Source: JBJMHZ01 sp045807125
GTDB taxonomy: Bacteria > Actinomycetota > Actinomycetes > JAWWOL01
Direction of reading: 5' to 3'
Length of the DNA: 64,000 bases
Assembly (NCBI GenBank): GCA_045807125.1
Contig: JBJMHZ010000008.1
Location: 1 to 64,000, forward strand
The notes under the pieces were generated by a model. That model saw only the letters and a list, made by a program, of their open reading frames with translations. It did no database searches and was not told the origin of the DNA. This document shows positions 1 to 7,543 of this stretch, one piece after another; positions within the stretch are counted from its first letter, which is position 1; every line of letters begins with the position of its first letter. The position numbers and the translations under genes were made by a program.

Positions 1-281
1 CCCCGGCGGCCACGCGCCAGCCCGGCGACCAGCACGGCGCCCATCGCGGCGGTGAGGGTCAGCGGCCAGGCGTGCACCGTCACGCCGCGCGCGTCGGCCA
101 GCAGCGGTCCCGCGTAGTCGAGCCGGCCGCCCGCCGCCGCGGCCACCAGCGTGCAGGCGCCGCCGGCGAGGAGCGTGCCCCGCGCGCCCGCCAGCAGCAG
201 CGCAGCGGCGGCGAGCGCCCAGGCGGTGCCGGCCGCGGCGAGCACGACCGCGGGGACGCGCCTCCAGTCAGGCGGCGGCAC
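1..281 (-). CDS. Small membrane protein, 3' end beyond window
   Basis: This frame runs open from a GTG at 281 to the left edge, so only the N-terminal 93 residues are visible. The product is extremely Ala/Leu/Gly/Val-rich, with two or three hydrophobic stretches (about residues 10-30, 31-45 and 70-88) separated by short Arg/Asp-containing loops, typical of an integral membrane protein. The GTG has GGAG four bases upstream and overlaps the mscL end by 14 bp, suggesting translational coupling. I do not recognise the family. A start at GTG 245 is also possible. The call rests on the open frame, hydrophobicity and spacing only. Confidence 0.5.
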   Translation of the reverse strand, partial: MPPPDWRRVPAVVLAAAGTAWALAAAALLLAGARGTLLAGGACTLVAAAAGGRLDYAGPLLADARGVTVHAWPLTLTAAMGAVLVAGLARGRR

Positions 282-675
282 CGAGCTCCGAGGTGCAGAA
301 CGCGCAGCGGGTCGCCGCCACCGGGATCGCCGAGAGGCAGTACGGGCAGTCGCGGGTCGGCGTGACGACGTCCGGCTCGGTCTTGTACCGGTCGTGCAGC
401 CGGTTGAGCGGCAGGACGACGAGGAAGTAGACGGCCGCCGCGATCAGCAGGAACGAGATGACGGCGGTGACGAAGGCGCCGTAGGGCCATCTGGTGCCTG
501 CCGCGTGGAACGTCGCCTTCGCCAGGTCCTTCGCCGGCGTGAGAAGGCCGATGAGCGGCGTGAGGAACGCGGCGACGAAGGACGTGACGACGAGGCCGAA
601 CGCCGCGCCGACGACGATGCCGACCGCGAGGTCGACGACGTTGCCGCGCAGGATGAACTTACGGAACCCGTCCAA
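268..675 (-). CDS. mscL: Large-conductance mechanosensitive channel MscL with zinc-ribbon-like tail
   Basis: MscL forms a homopentameric channel in the cytoplasmic membrane that opens under membrane tension to release solutes during hypo-osmotic shock. The 135-residue product begins MLDGFRKFILRGNVVDLAVG, the family N-terminus, followed by TM1 (about 14-45), a periplasmic loop and TM2 (about 70-93). I chose TTG 675 because GGAGG lies five bases upstream and it gives the standard N-terminus; GTG 687 would add four residues. The C-terminus is unusual: a CxxC pair, then a second CxxC ten residues later (residues about 109-130), like a zinc ribbon. It is divergent from the lipoprotein gene on the other side. 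Confidence 0.93.
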   Translation of the reverse strand: MDGFRKFILRGNVVDLAVGIVVGAAFGLVVTSFVAAFLTPLIGLLTPAKDLAKATFHAAGTRWPYGAFVTAVISFLLIAAAVYFLVVLPLNRLHDRYKTEPDVVTPTRDCPYCLSAIPVAATRCAFCTSELGAAA

Positions 676-823
676 CGTTGCCTCCACAGGATCGCAGCGA
701 GATGCCGGAGCGGCTGCATCGTCTCGTACGGCTCGCCCGTTGGCGTGGACGTCGAAGCGATGGCCGCCGGCGCCGCCGCGAGGCATGATGTCGGCACGCT
801 GGTCACGACCTCCTGGAGGGCTC

Positions 824-1441
824 ATGGCTGAGCAGGGACGGCGCTCGCTGGCGTCGGTCGCCGGTGCCGCGACCGCGGTGGCGATCGTGGCCGCCGGCGC
901 GACCGGCTGCGGGCTGGCGAGCGGCACGGCGGCGGGCGGTGCGGGTGGCCCGGCGCTCGCGGTCCCGGCGGCCGCGACGATGTCGCCGCCGGCCGGCCCG
1001 CGGGTCGGCCCGCGGCGGGACGGCATGCGCCATGGCAGGGGGCTCGGTGCCTGGCGCGGTGCCGGCCGGGGGCTGGGACCAGCCATGCGCGCCCGCGGCC
1101 TCGGCCGGGTGCTGCACGCGCAGCTGACGGTCGCGGCCAAGGGCGGCGGTTACCGCGTCGTCGAGGTCCAGCGCGGGTCGGTGCAGCGGGTGAGCGCGAC
1201 CGCCGTCACGGTGCGCAGCGCCGACGGCTACGTGCGCACGTACGGCCTCGACGCCGGCTCGCGGGTCGACGCCGGCCGCGACGGCATCGCCGCGGTCAAG
1301 GCCGGCCACGCGGTGCTGGTGGTCGCCGCCCGCCCGGCCGGCTCGAGCGGCCCGGCGACGGCGGTGCGGCTCATCGACGCGACGCTGCGCCCGGGGCTGG
1401 ACCGGGCCGGGCCCGCTCCCGGGGACGGCCCAGGCGCGTGA
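824..1441 (+). CDS. Putative lipoprotein with DUF5666-like domain
   Basis: The 205-residue product starts at ATG 824, with GGAGGG just upstream. It has a short basic N-terminus, a hydrophobic stretch (residues 9-26) and a lipobox-like A-T-G-C ending at Cys29, so it is probably exported and lipid-anchored. After an Ala/Gly/Pro/Arg-rich linker (30-95), residues 100-185 form a small beta-rich domain with the pattern QRGSVQRVSATAVTVRSADG, resembling DUF5666-type domains of actinobacterial exported proteins. The function is unknown. It diverges from mscL and converges with the SRPBCC gene, whose stop lies 6 bp away. The lipobox is not perfect, so the anchoring is an inference. Confidence 0.7.
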   Translation: MAEQGRRSLASVAGAATAVAIVAAGATGCGLASGTAAGGAGGPALAVPAAATMSPPAGPRVGPRRDGMRHGRGLGAWRGAGRGLGPAMRARGLGRVLHAQLTVAAKGGGYRVVEVQRGSVQRVSATAVTVRSADGYVRTYGLDAGSRVDAGRDGIAAVKAGHAVLVVAARPAGSSGPATAVRLIDATLRPGLDRAGPAPGDGPGA

Positions 1442-1447
1442 GCTCCG

Positions 1448-1897
1448 TCACGGTGCCGAGCGGCCGCGGCCCGTCCCGATCCTCTCCAGCAGCGCGTCGA
1501 TGCGCGCGAAGCCGGCCTTCGCGCCCTCCTCGACGCCGTACTGCATGGTGGTGTCGCGCTGCTCGGTGGTCTCGAAGCGCATCGTCTGGGTCAGCTTGGT
1601 CCGCTCGCCGAGATCTTCGAACTCGAGCGTCTGCAGGTGGTTCTGGAACGTCTGCACGAGGCGCTCGGGCGGCTCCACCTCGCGGAACTCGCCCTCGACG
1701 ACGCCGTAGGCGGTCCGGAACCGGTAGCTGCCGCCGGCGCGGACGTCCATCTTCTCGACGACGGTGCCGTCGCCCCACCACTCGGGGATCAGCTCCGGGT
1801 CCGTCCAGACGGAGTAGACGTGCGCGCGGGGCGCGTCGAAGATCCGCTCGACGCGGATCTCGAGCTCGTTCGGGGTGGTGACGGTGGTGGTGCTCAT
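1448..1897 (-). CDS. SRPBCC / AHSA1-family protein
   Basis: The 149-residue protein has the helix-grip START-like fold of the Aha1/AHSA1 (SRPBCC) superfamily, which makes a hydrophobic ligand-binding cavity. The sequence shows the hallmark N-terminal strand plus FDAPRAHVYSVWTDPE, the tryptophan pair EWWGDG, then GGSYRF and FREVEPPERLVQTF. It overlaps the upstream ArsR gene by ATGA, so the two are probably one translation-coupled operon, a very common pairing. The ligand is unknown. These proteins are often annotated as activator of Hsp90 ATPase homologues, but in bacteria that function is not established. Confidence 0.9.
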   Translation of the reverse strand: MSTTTVTTPNELEIRVERIFDAPRAHVYSVWTDPELIPEWWGDGTVVEKMDVRAGGSYRFRTAYGVVEGEFREVEPPERLVQTFQNHLQTLEFEDLGERTKLTQTMRFETTEQRDTTMQYGVEEGAKAGFARIDALLERIGTGRGRSAP

Positions 1898-2205
1898 CGT
1901 GCTCCTCTCGTGCGTTCGACAACCTGGGCGAAGCGGTCGAGCCGCTGCAGCCACGTGCTGATGCCCTCGAAGGCGTGGGGGACGAGCGTGCAGGTACGGG
2001 ACCGGCCGACCTTCTCCGTGACGACGAGGTTGGCCTCCTCGAGCAGCCGGACGTGCTTCTTCATCCCGGTGAGCGACATGCCGAAGGGCTCGGCGAGCTC
2101 GCTGATCGTCGCGGTGCCGGCGCCGAGCCGTTCGAGCACGGCGCGCCGGGTCGGGTCGGCGAGGGCGGCGAACGCGCGGTCGACGGGCGCTGGAGACTGA
2201 ACCAT
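1894..2205 (-). CDS. ArsR-family winged-helix transcriptional regulator
   Basis: The 103-residue protein is a compact ArsR/SmtB-type winged helix. It has the signature DPTRRAVLERLGAGTATISEL, a recognition helix around residues 41-53 (FGMSLTGMKKHVRLLEEA) and a wing near 58-75. It lacks the clustered Cys/His sites of metal sensors and belongs to the SRPBCC-associated subgroup. ATG 2205 has no Shine-Dalgarno and lies inside a perfect inverted repeat (2196-2215), suggesting a leaderless or near-leaderless transcript and autorepression. The gene is operonic with the SRPBCC gene, which its stop codon overlaps. Confidence 0.9.
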   Translation of the reverse strand: MVQSPAPVDRAFAALADPTRRAVLERLGAGTATISELAEPFGMSLTGMKKHVRLLEEANLVVTEKVGRSRTCTLVPHAFEGISTWLQRLDRFAQVVERTRGAR

Positions 2206-2215
2206 CGAGTTCAGT
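2196..2215. promoter_or_regulatory. Perfect palindrome over the arsR start codon: candidate operator
   Basis: ACTGAAC (2196-2202) and GTTCAGT (2209-2215) form a perfect 7-bp inverted repeat with a 6-bp spacer that contains the start codon of the ArsR-family gene. ArsR dimers bind such inverted repeats, and the position would let the protein block its own transcription. This is inference from symmetry and position; no binding data are available here. Confidence 0.55.
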
Positions 2216-2333
2216 GTTGCAGACCGGTCCGGAAAGGGCAACCGCGTGGGCGGTCGTGCCGCCCCGGTGCTCCTCGATGCAACAGATCGCGATTGGTACG
2301 CGTCTACACCATGCACGCCCTGAGAGGGGAGCA

Positions 2334-2888
2334 GTGGACGCATCCGAGGGCGCCCTGCCTGACGAGGAGTTCGCCGCCTTCGTGGCCGCTCGATCGCAGG
2401 CGTTGCTCCGGACCGCGTGCTTGCTCACGGGCGACTGGGCGACGGCGGAGGACCTCTTGCAGACCGCGCTCGCGAAGACGTACCTGCGCTGGTCCCGCAT
2501 CGACCGGCGGGGGACCGCGGAGGCGTACGTGCGGCGGGCGCTGGTGAACACCTCGACGAGCTGGTGGCGGCGCCGGTGGCGCGGCGAGGTGCCGACCGCG
2601 ACGCTGCCCGACCGCGCCGGCGGGGAGACGACTCCTGGCGTCGTGGAGCGGTCCTCGCTGTGGCCGGCGCTCATGGAGCTGCCGCGCAAGCAGCGGGCGG
2701 CGGTCGTCCTGCGCTACTACGAGGATCGGCCGGACTCGGAAGTGGCCCGGCTGCTCGGCTGCAGCGAGCAGACGGTGCGCAGCCAGTGCTCGCGGGCCCT
2801 CGCCAAGCTGCGCGAGTCCCAGCACCTGAGCGACCACGCGCCGGACCGGCGACCTCCGCTGCCCCCCGTCGAGGAGGAGGCCCGGTGA
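2334..2888 (+). CDS. ECF sigma factor, SigE-family type
   Basis: The 184-residue protein is a two-domain extracytoplasmic-function sigma factor. Region 2 occupies residues about 15-80, with ACLLTGDWATAEDLLQTALA and the -10-binding helix ending in the Trp/Arg-rich WWRRRWRGE. Region 4 (about 103-160) shows ELPRKQRAAVVLRYYEDRPD and the helix-turn-helix EVARLLGCSEQTVRSQCSRA. The start is GTG 2334, preceded by a strong AGGGGAG. It overlaps the next gene by GTGA, so sigma factor and membrane partner are coupled. It matches the actinobacterial SigE-like class that usually travels with a membrane or propeller protein. Confidence 0.92.
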   Translation: MDASEGALPDEEFAAFVAARSQALLRTACLLTGDWATAEDLLQTALAKTYLRWSRIDRRGTAEAYVRRALVNTSTSWWRRRWRGEVPTATLPDRAGGETTPGVVERSSLWPALMELPRKQRAAVVLRYYEDRPDSEVARLLGCSEQTVRSQCSRALAKLRESQHLSDHAPDRRPPLPPVEEEAR

Positions 2889-4192
2889 GCGCCCCTCCCG
2901 GTCTGCGGACCCAACTGGCCCGACTGGTCGACGAGCCGCCGATGCCCCCCGACCGGCTCGCCGGGGTCTACCGCCGCGCGAGGGCGATGCGCCGCCGCCG
3001 TGCCGCCACCCTCGTCTCCTCCGTCGCGGTCGCCGTCGCCGCCGTCGTCCTCGCCGGCACCGGGCTGCCCGGCGGCTCCGGCCACCTGGCCGGAACCACC
3101 ACCGTCTTCTCGCCCACCACGCTGCCGACCGGCATCCTGCTCGCCGACCAGAAGGGTCGCGTCGTACGGCTCGACGGCCTGCGCGCGACGACCACGACCG
3201 CCGTGAGCGGCCTGCGGATCCAGACCGGCAACCACCTGCAGGCGGCGATCGGCACCGGCTCGGACGGCCGGTCGATCATCGCGGTCGACACCACCGGGGA
3301 CATCCTCGCCATCGACCCCGGCGACCCCGCCCACCCGCGCGTCCTGCTGGCCCACAAGCGGGCGGCCGGCCAACCGGCCTGGTACGACGTGCCCGGCCTC
3401 GGGCGACGCGACGCGGTGCGGCCGTACCTCGCCCGCGGCGGCGAGCTGTGGCTCTGGGCATGGCGGCGCGGCGACCAGCAGCCCGACGGCATCCGCCACA
3501 GCCAGCTGGTCGCGGTCGACATCCAGGGGCGGCCGGTCGGCCGGCCACTCGAGATGCCGAGCATCGACTGGGTGATCGCCATCGGCCGGAAGGGCGCTTA
3601 CGTCGCGGCGTCCAGCGGCCCGAAGCAGCTGAGCCTCCAGCGGGTCGACTCGCACGGGCGGCTGCACCCGCTCGGGACCGCCGCGATGACCGGACCGGAC
3701 CAGGGCAGTTACGGCCGGGCCCTGCTGGACCCGAGCGCCGACTGCTCAGGCGCCGGCACGGCCGGCGGGGCGTCGACCGGCGACTGCGCGTACCAGCTGG
3801 TGGACGCCGATTCCGGGAAGCTCACCGCGCTGGCGGGCCGGCCGCGCACCGGCGAGCTGGCGCCGGATGCGCAATCGTTCTCGCCCGACGGCCGCTACGT
3901 CGCCGTGGCGCTCCTCGCGGCGCTGCCGCTCCAGGGCGACCAGCCCTCCCGGGGCTGGGCGGTCGCCGACACGCGAACCGGGCAGATGACCGTGGTCGGG
4001 GCCAGCGTGCACCGGGTCCCGTCAGGGGCCGTCGCCGACACGGCCATCTGGTCGGGGGACCGGCTGATCTGGACCAGCCCGAGCGCGGGCGGCCGCGGCA
4101 CGATCGTCGGCTCCTACCTCCCGGTCACCGGCAGGTCCGCGACCACGACGGTCGCCCACAAGGGGCTGCGGGCGGTCGGCGCGGCGGGCTGA
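2885..4192 (+). CDS. Membrane-anchored propeller-like protein, probable partner of the ECF sigma factor
   Basis: The 435-residue protein begins with about 40 cytoplasmic residues ending in an Arg run (31-39), then one transmembrane helix (41-58) and a large extracytoplasmic domain. That domain has repeated strand-rich motifs, for example GRSIIAVDTTGDILAIDPGD and SPDGRYVAVALL, of beta-propeller type. It starts at a GTG overlapping the sigma-factor stop. A short N-terminal cytoplasmic segment plus a sensor-like exterior fits an anti-sigma or signal-receiving partner, but there is no recognisable zinc anti-sigma (HxxxCxxC) motif. The regulatory role is inferred from operon context. Confidence 0.7.
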   Translation: MSAPPGLRTQLARLVDEPPMPPDRLAGVYRRARAMRRRRAATLVSSVAVAVAAVVLAGTGLPGGSGHLAGTTTVFSPTTLPTGILLADQKGRVVRLDGLRATTTTAVSGLRIQTGNHLQAAIGTGSDGRSIIAVDTTGDILAIDPGDPAHPRVLLAHKRAAGQPAWYDVPGLGRRDAVRPYLARGGELWLWAWRRGDQQPDGIRHSQLVAVDIQGRPVGRPLEMPSIDWVIAIGRKGAYVAASSGPKQLSLQRVDSHGRLHPLGTAAMTGPDQGSYGRALLDPSADCSGAGTAGGASTGDCAYQLVDADSGKLTALAGRPRTGELAPDAQSFSPDGRYVAVALLAALPLQGDQPSRGWAVADTRTGQMTVVGASVHRVPSGAVADTAIWSGDRLIWTSPSAGGRGTIVGSYLPVTGRSATTTVAHKGLRAVGAAG

Positions 4193-4194
4193 CC

Positions 4195-4239
4195 GGGCGC
4201 GGGCTCCCTGCGCGGCGGGCGGAACAGCGCCCCGCGCCC
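4195..4239 (+). terminator. Weak candidate terminator after the sigma-factor operon
   Basis: A 9-bp inverted repeat, GGGCGCGGG (4195-4203) and CCCGCGCCC (4231-4239), begins just after the stop of the propeller-like gene. The 27-base loop is long and no U-tract follows, so it is only a weak candidate. Confidence 0.3.
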
Positions 4240-4291
4240 CCGCGTTGTGCGGGCATCGGTAGTTGATACGTCATCCATCTTGGAGCGCCCG

Positions 4292-5266
4292 ATGCCAGCC
4301 GTCCTCGCTGATCCCGTCACCCTGCCGCGCCTGCCCGAGCCGGCCCTCGGCGACGTCGAGCGCCCCGTCAGGTCGGTGACGACCGCGCCGGCCGGCTACG
4401 AGGGCGAGGGCTTCCCCGTCCGCCGCGCCTTCGCCGGCGTCGACCTCGCCGACCTCGACCCGTTCATCCACATGGACCAGATGGGCGAGGTCGAGTACGC
4501 GCCGGGCGAGCCCAAGGGCACGCCCTGGCACCCGCACCGCGGCTTCGAGACCGTCACCTACATGATCGACGGCACCTTCCAGCACCAGGACTCGCACGGC
4601 GGCGGTGGCCTCATCACCGACGGCGCCACCCAGTGGATGACCGCCGGTGCCGGCATCCTGCACATCGAGACGCCGCCGGAGGAGCTGGTCGAGAGCGGCG
4701 GCCTCTTCCACGGCGTCCAGCTGTGGGTCAACCTGCCGCGCAAGGACAAGCTGACCGCTCCTGCCTACCAGAGCCTCGAGGGCTCGGAGGTGACCCTGCT
4801 GTCCTCGCCCGACGGCGGCGCGCTCGTCCGGCTCATCGCCGGCGAGGTCGCGGGGTGGCGCGGGCCGGGGTCGACGCGCACGCCGATCTCGGTGGCGCAC
4901 GCCACCGTCGCACCTGGCGCGCGGCTGACCCTGCCATGGCCGGCCGACTTCAACGCGCTCGCGTACGTGCTCGCCGGGTCGGGCACGATCGGCGCCGGGC
5001 ACCGCCCGATCGGCGCCGGCCAGCTCGCCGTCCTCGGCAAGGGCGACGCCCTCACCGTCGCGGCATCGCGTGGCCAGCGGGCCGCCATGCCCACGCTCGA
5101 GGTGCTGATCCTCGGCGGCCGCCCGATCCGCGAGCCGGTGGCCGCGTATGGCCCGTTCGTCATGACCACCCGCGCCGAGCTGGTGCAGGCGTTCGAGGAC
5201 TACCAGGCCGGCCGCCTGGGCGCCATCCCCGCCCAGGCGTTGATGCCCCACGCGAGCGGTCGCTGA
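4292..5266 (+). CDS. Pirin family protein
   Basis: The 324-residue protein is a bicupin of the pirin family, a metal-dependent fold with members that act as quercetin 2,3-dioxygenase or as transcriptional cofactors. The N-terminal cupin keeps the metal ligands: His80 and His82 in TPWHPHRGFETVTY, and His124 and Glu126 in AGAGILHIETPPE. The C-terminal pirin_C cupin follows from about residue 185. I chose ATG 4292 because GGAG lies six bases upstream; an upstream in-frame GTG (4247) lacks such a site. It stands alone between the sigma-factor operon and a zinc-finger gene. The in vivo substrate is unknown. Confidence 0.92.
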   Translation: MPAVLADPVTLPRLPEPALGDVERPVRSVTTAPAGYEGEGFPVRRAFAGVDLADLDPFIHMDQMGEVEYAPGEPKGTPWHPHRGFETVTYMIDGTFQHQDSHGGGGLITDGATQWMTAGAGILHIETPPEELVESGGLFHGVQLWVNLPRKDKLTAPAYQSLEGSEVTLLSSPDGGALVRLIAGEVAGWRGPGSTRTPISVAHATVAPGARLTLPWPADFNALAYVLAGSGTIGAGHRPIGAGQLAVLGKGDALTVAASRGQRAAMPTLEVLILGGRPIREPVAAYGPFVMTTRAELVQAFEDYQAGRLGAIPAQALMPHASGR

Positions 5267-5330
5267 GCGGCGCCCCCCGCGCGAGAATGGTCCGGTGCCC
5301 GGCCCGGGCACCGAGGAGAGGAGCGACGGC

Positions 5331-5600
5331 ATGAGCGACTCGCCGTGCGACCACCTGACCGGCGCGGGGGATGCGCAGGCCCGTACCCCGGACGGCTGCG
5401 AGGAGTGCCTCGCCTCCGGCGGCCGCTGGGTGCACCTGCGACGGTGCGCGAGCTGCGGGCACGTCGGGTGCTGCGACTCCTCGCCGAGCCGCCACGCCAC
5501 CGGCCACTTCCACCAGACCGGCCACCCGGTGATGCGCTCCCAGGAACCGGGCGAGAGCTGGAGCTGGTGCTACGTCGATGAGGTGATGAGCGCGGGCTGA
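5331..5600 (+). CDS. UBP-type zinc finger protein
   Basis: The 89-residue protein is essentially one zf-UBP domain. Cys and His ligands run through it in the family order: CDHL, CEECLASGGRWVHLRRCASC, GHVGCCD, then HATGHFHQTGHPV and a terminal WSWCYVDE. In eukaryotes this fold binds the C-terminus of ubiquitin; free-standing bacterial copies are common in actinobacteria and have no established role. ATG 5331 follows a purine-rich GGAGAGGAG. It lies 64 bp after the pirin gene on the same strand. The domain call is firm; the function is not known. Confidence 0.88.
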   Translation: MSDSPCDHLTGAGDAQARTPDGCEECLASGGRWVHLRRCASCGHVGCCDSSPSRHATGHFHQTGHPVMRSQEPGESWSWCYVDEVMSAG

Positions 5601-5756
5601 GCCCCGCGACGGGCCACGCAACCTCGTGGCAGCCACCGGACCGGGCGGGCCGGAGCGAAAGGCGGCGGAGGGCCAATAACCGGGCACGACGATGTATTTC
5701 ATGAGAGGTTGGTGGCTCCGAAGTAGTGGAAAGCCGATCCACCTCGAGGAGCCCCG

Positions 5757-5924
5757 ATGCCTGGCTACGCCCCCGGAAGCCCGGACCCCAAGGTCAGCAG
5801 CACGACCACCACCACCAAGACCTCGAGCACCAAGACCTCGAGCGCGACGAGCGAGCCCACGACCACCACGACCACCACGACCACCGAGGTCGACGAGCAG
5901 GGCTCCACCACCTCCGCTACCTGA
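5757..5924 (+). CDS. Small Thr/Ser-rich protein of 55 residues
   Basis: ATG 5757 has a well-placed GGAG five to six bases upstream and opens a 55-residue frame ending at TGA 5922-5924. The product is dominated by Thr and Ser, with a run of nine Thr (residues 35-43) and repeats of K-T-S-S, ending with acidic EVDEQ and STTSAT. It has no signal peptide or membrane segment and looks intrinsically disordered. The matching DNA is a low-complexity ACC/ACG repeat, so the frame could be fortuitous, but the ribosome-binding site argues for a real gene. No function can be assigned. Confidence 0.45.
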   Translation: MPGYAPGSPDPKVSSTTTTTKTSSTKTSSATSEPTTTTTTTTTEVDEQGSTTSAT

Positions 5925-6049
5925 CCTCGACCGGCGCGGCGCCCGCAGGCGCCCGCCGCCTCGTCCCGTCTCAGCCCGTCACGCCGCGAAGCCGCGAAGC
6001 CGGGAAGACTCGCCGCGTGAGCTCGCGTCGCCCGGGGAACGACGCAGCC

Positions 6050-6916
6050 ATGCGCATCAAGGGACCGATCGACACGTCCAGCGTCGAGGACCGGCGCGGT
6101 CTTCGAGGCGGCGGCCTGGCCATCGGCGGCGGCGGCCTCGGCATCGTCGGAGTCATCGTCTACCTGCTGGTCAACGTCCTCGGCGGCGGCAGCAGCGGCT
6201 TCGCCGTGGACCAGCCGGGGCAGGGCTTTCCCGCCATGCCCGGCACCAGCCAGACGGCGCCGGCCCTTTCCTGCCCGCAGGGCGCGGGCACCAGCGACGA
6301 GTGCTTCGTCGCCGGCGTCGTCGGCGACGTGCAGCGGTCGTGGGCGGCGGCGTTCCAGCGCGACGGGCGGACGTACGAGCGCACCAAGCTCGTGCTCTTC
6401 AGCGGGTCGACGCAGAGCGGCTGCGGGGCGGCCGACGCCGCGACCGGCCCGTTCTACTGCCCGGCCGACCGCAAGGTCTACCTCGACCTGTCCTTCTTCC
6501 AGGAGCTGAAGGACCGGTTCCAGGCGCCGGGCGACTTCGCGCAGGCGTACGTCGTCGCGCACGAGATCGGGCACCACGTCCAGACCCTGCTCGGGATCGA
6601 GAGCCAGGTCCGCGACCTGATGCAGAGCCACCCCGACCAGCAGAACGACCTCTCGGTGCGCCTGGAGCTGCAGGCGGACTGCTTCGCCGGCGTCTGGGCG
6701 CACTCGGCGTACGGCGAGCTCGACCCCGGCGACATCGACGAGGCGCTCGCCGCAGCCGCTGCCGTCGGGGACGACCGGCTGCAGCGGCAGGCCACCGGCA
6801 CGGTCGACCCCGACAGCTTCACCCACGGCACGTCGGCGCAGCGGCAGACGTGGTTCGGCAAGGGCTACCAGGGCGGCGACGTCAACTCCTGCGACACGTT
6901 CTCCGGCGGCGTCTGA
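6050..6916 (+). CDS. Neutral zinc metallopeptidase, YpfJ/KPN_02809 type, membrane-anchored
   Basis: The 288-residue protein matches the putative neutral zinc metallopeptidase family (zinc_peptidase). It has a Gly-rich transmembrane anchor (about 21-45), a Ser/Gly linker and a catalytic domain. The domain carries HEIGHH (171-176), giving the HExxH zinc site, and the downstream acidic motif RLELQADCFAGVWAH (204-218), a plausible source of the third ligand. ATG 6050 gives the family N-terminus MRIKGPIDTSSVEDRRG. It converges with the next gene, 8 bp between stops. The natural substrate is unknown. Confidence 0.9.
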   Translation: MRIKGPIDTSSVEDRRGLRGGGLAIGGGGLGIVGVIVYLLVNVLGGGSSGFAVDQPGQGFPAMPGTSQTAPALSCPQGAGTSDECFVAGVVGDVQRSWAAAFQRDGRTYERTKLVLFSGSTQSGCGAADAATGPFYCPADRKVYLDLSFFQELKDRFQAPGDFAQAYVVAHEIGHHVQTLLGIESQVRDLMQSHPDQQNDLSVRLELQADCFAGVWAHSAYGELDPGDIDEALAAAAAVGDDRLQRQATGTVDPDSFTHGTSAQRQTWFGKGYQGGDVNSCDTFSGGV

Positions 6917-6924
6917 CGCGCCGC

Positions 6925-7383
6925 TCAGCGGCCGCCTCGGGACAGCGGGATCGCCGGGCACTCGAACTGCTTGACGACGCCGGTGTCGACGGCGGTCCCG
7001 GCGCGGAGAGCGGCGTCGACCTCGTCGGTCGAGTCGAGGACGCCGTTGCCGTCCAGGTCGGCGGAGGCGAGCGCGGCCGCGTACCCCTGCGGGAGCGCGA
7101 GCGCGTGCACCTGCCAGCGGCCGCCGTCGTAGCCGCGGTCGCCCGGCGCCGCGGTCGCGACGTTGGGCTGGGCGCCGCCGAAGTCGTAGATCAGGTCCCA
7201 CGCCTGCGCGGGCGCGCCCGTGCCGGACAGGTCGGTCGGGGTCGAGACGGTCCGGTACAGCTGGTGGTTCACGTAGAACGCCGGTCCCGAGACGCCGGCG
7301 AGCGCCGGGCCAGCGGCGGCGGCGGTTCCCACTGCGGCGCCGGCGATCGTGCCGGCGATGGCGAGCAGTCGTTGCAGCCTCAT
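6925..7383 (-). CDS. Secreted protein with EF-hand-like loop
   Basis: The 152-residue protein has a clear Sec signal peptide (basic MRLQR, hydrophobic core to about residue 24, Ala-rich cleavage region near 25-30). The mature part contains a single calcium-loop-like motif DLDGNGVLDSTDEV (about 109-122), as in EF-hand or dockerin-type loops, and one Cys near the C-terminus. ATG 7383 has a strong GGAGGAGG six bases upstream. It converges with the metallopeptidase gene and diverges from the two-component pair. The rest of the protein matches no family I recognise; calcium binding is an inference from the loop. Confidence 0.72.
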   Translation of the reverse strand: MRLQRLLAIAGTIAGAAVGTAAAAGPALAGVSGPAFYVNHQLYRTVSTPTDLSGTGAPAQAWDLIYDFGGAQPNVATAAPGDRGYDGGRWQVHALALPQGYAAALASADLDGNGVLDSTDEVDAALRAGTAVDTGVVKQFECPAIPLSRGGR

Positions 7384-7543
7384 GCGCGTCCTCCTCCATG
7401 ACGCGGCCGGATAGCCGCTGACGGCAAGTCAACGCGCGAGCGGCCCGAGAGCCCATGACACCGGCCTGTCGGCCCGATTACGGAGCGGTGACCTCGCAGG
7501 CGGCCGCTGGCAATGGGAGCGGGAGCAGTGCTGTCATGGGACG

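Noticed and set aside
5757..5924. Low-complexity DNA as a simple microsatellite only
   Set aside because: A good ribosome-binding site and in-frame start and stop favour a gene; kept as low-confidence CDS.
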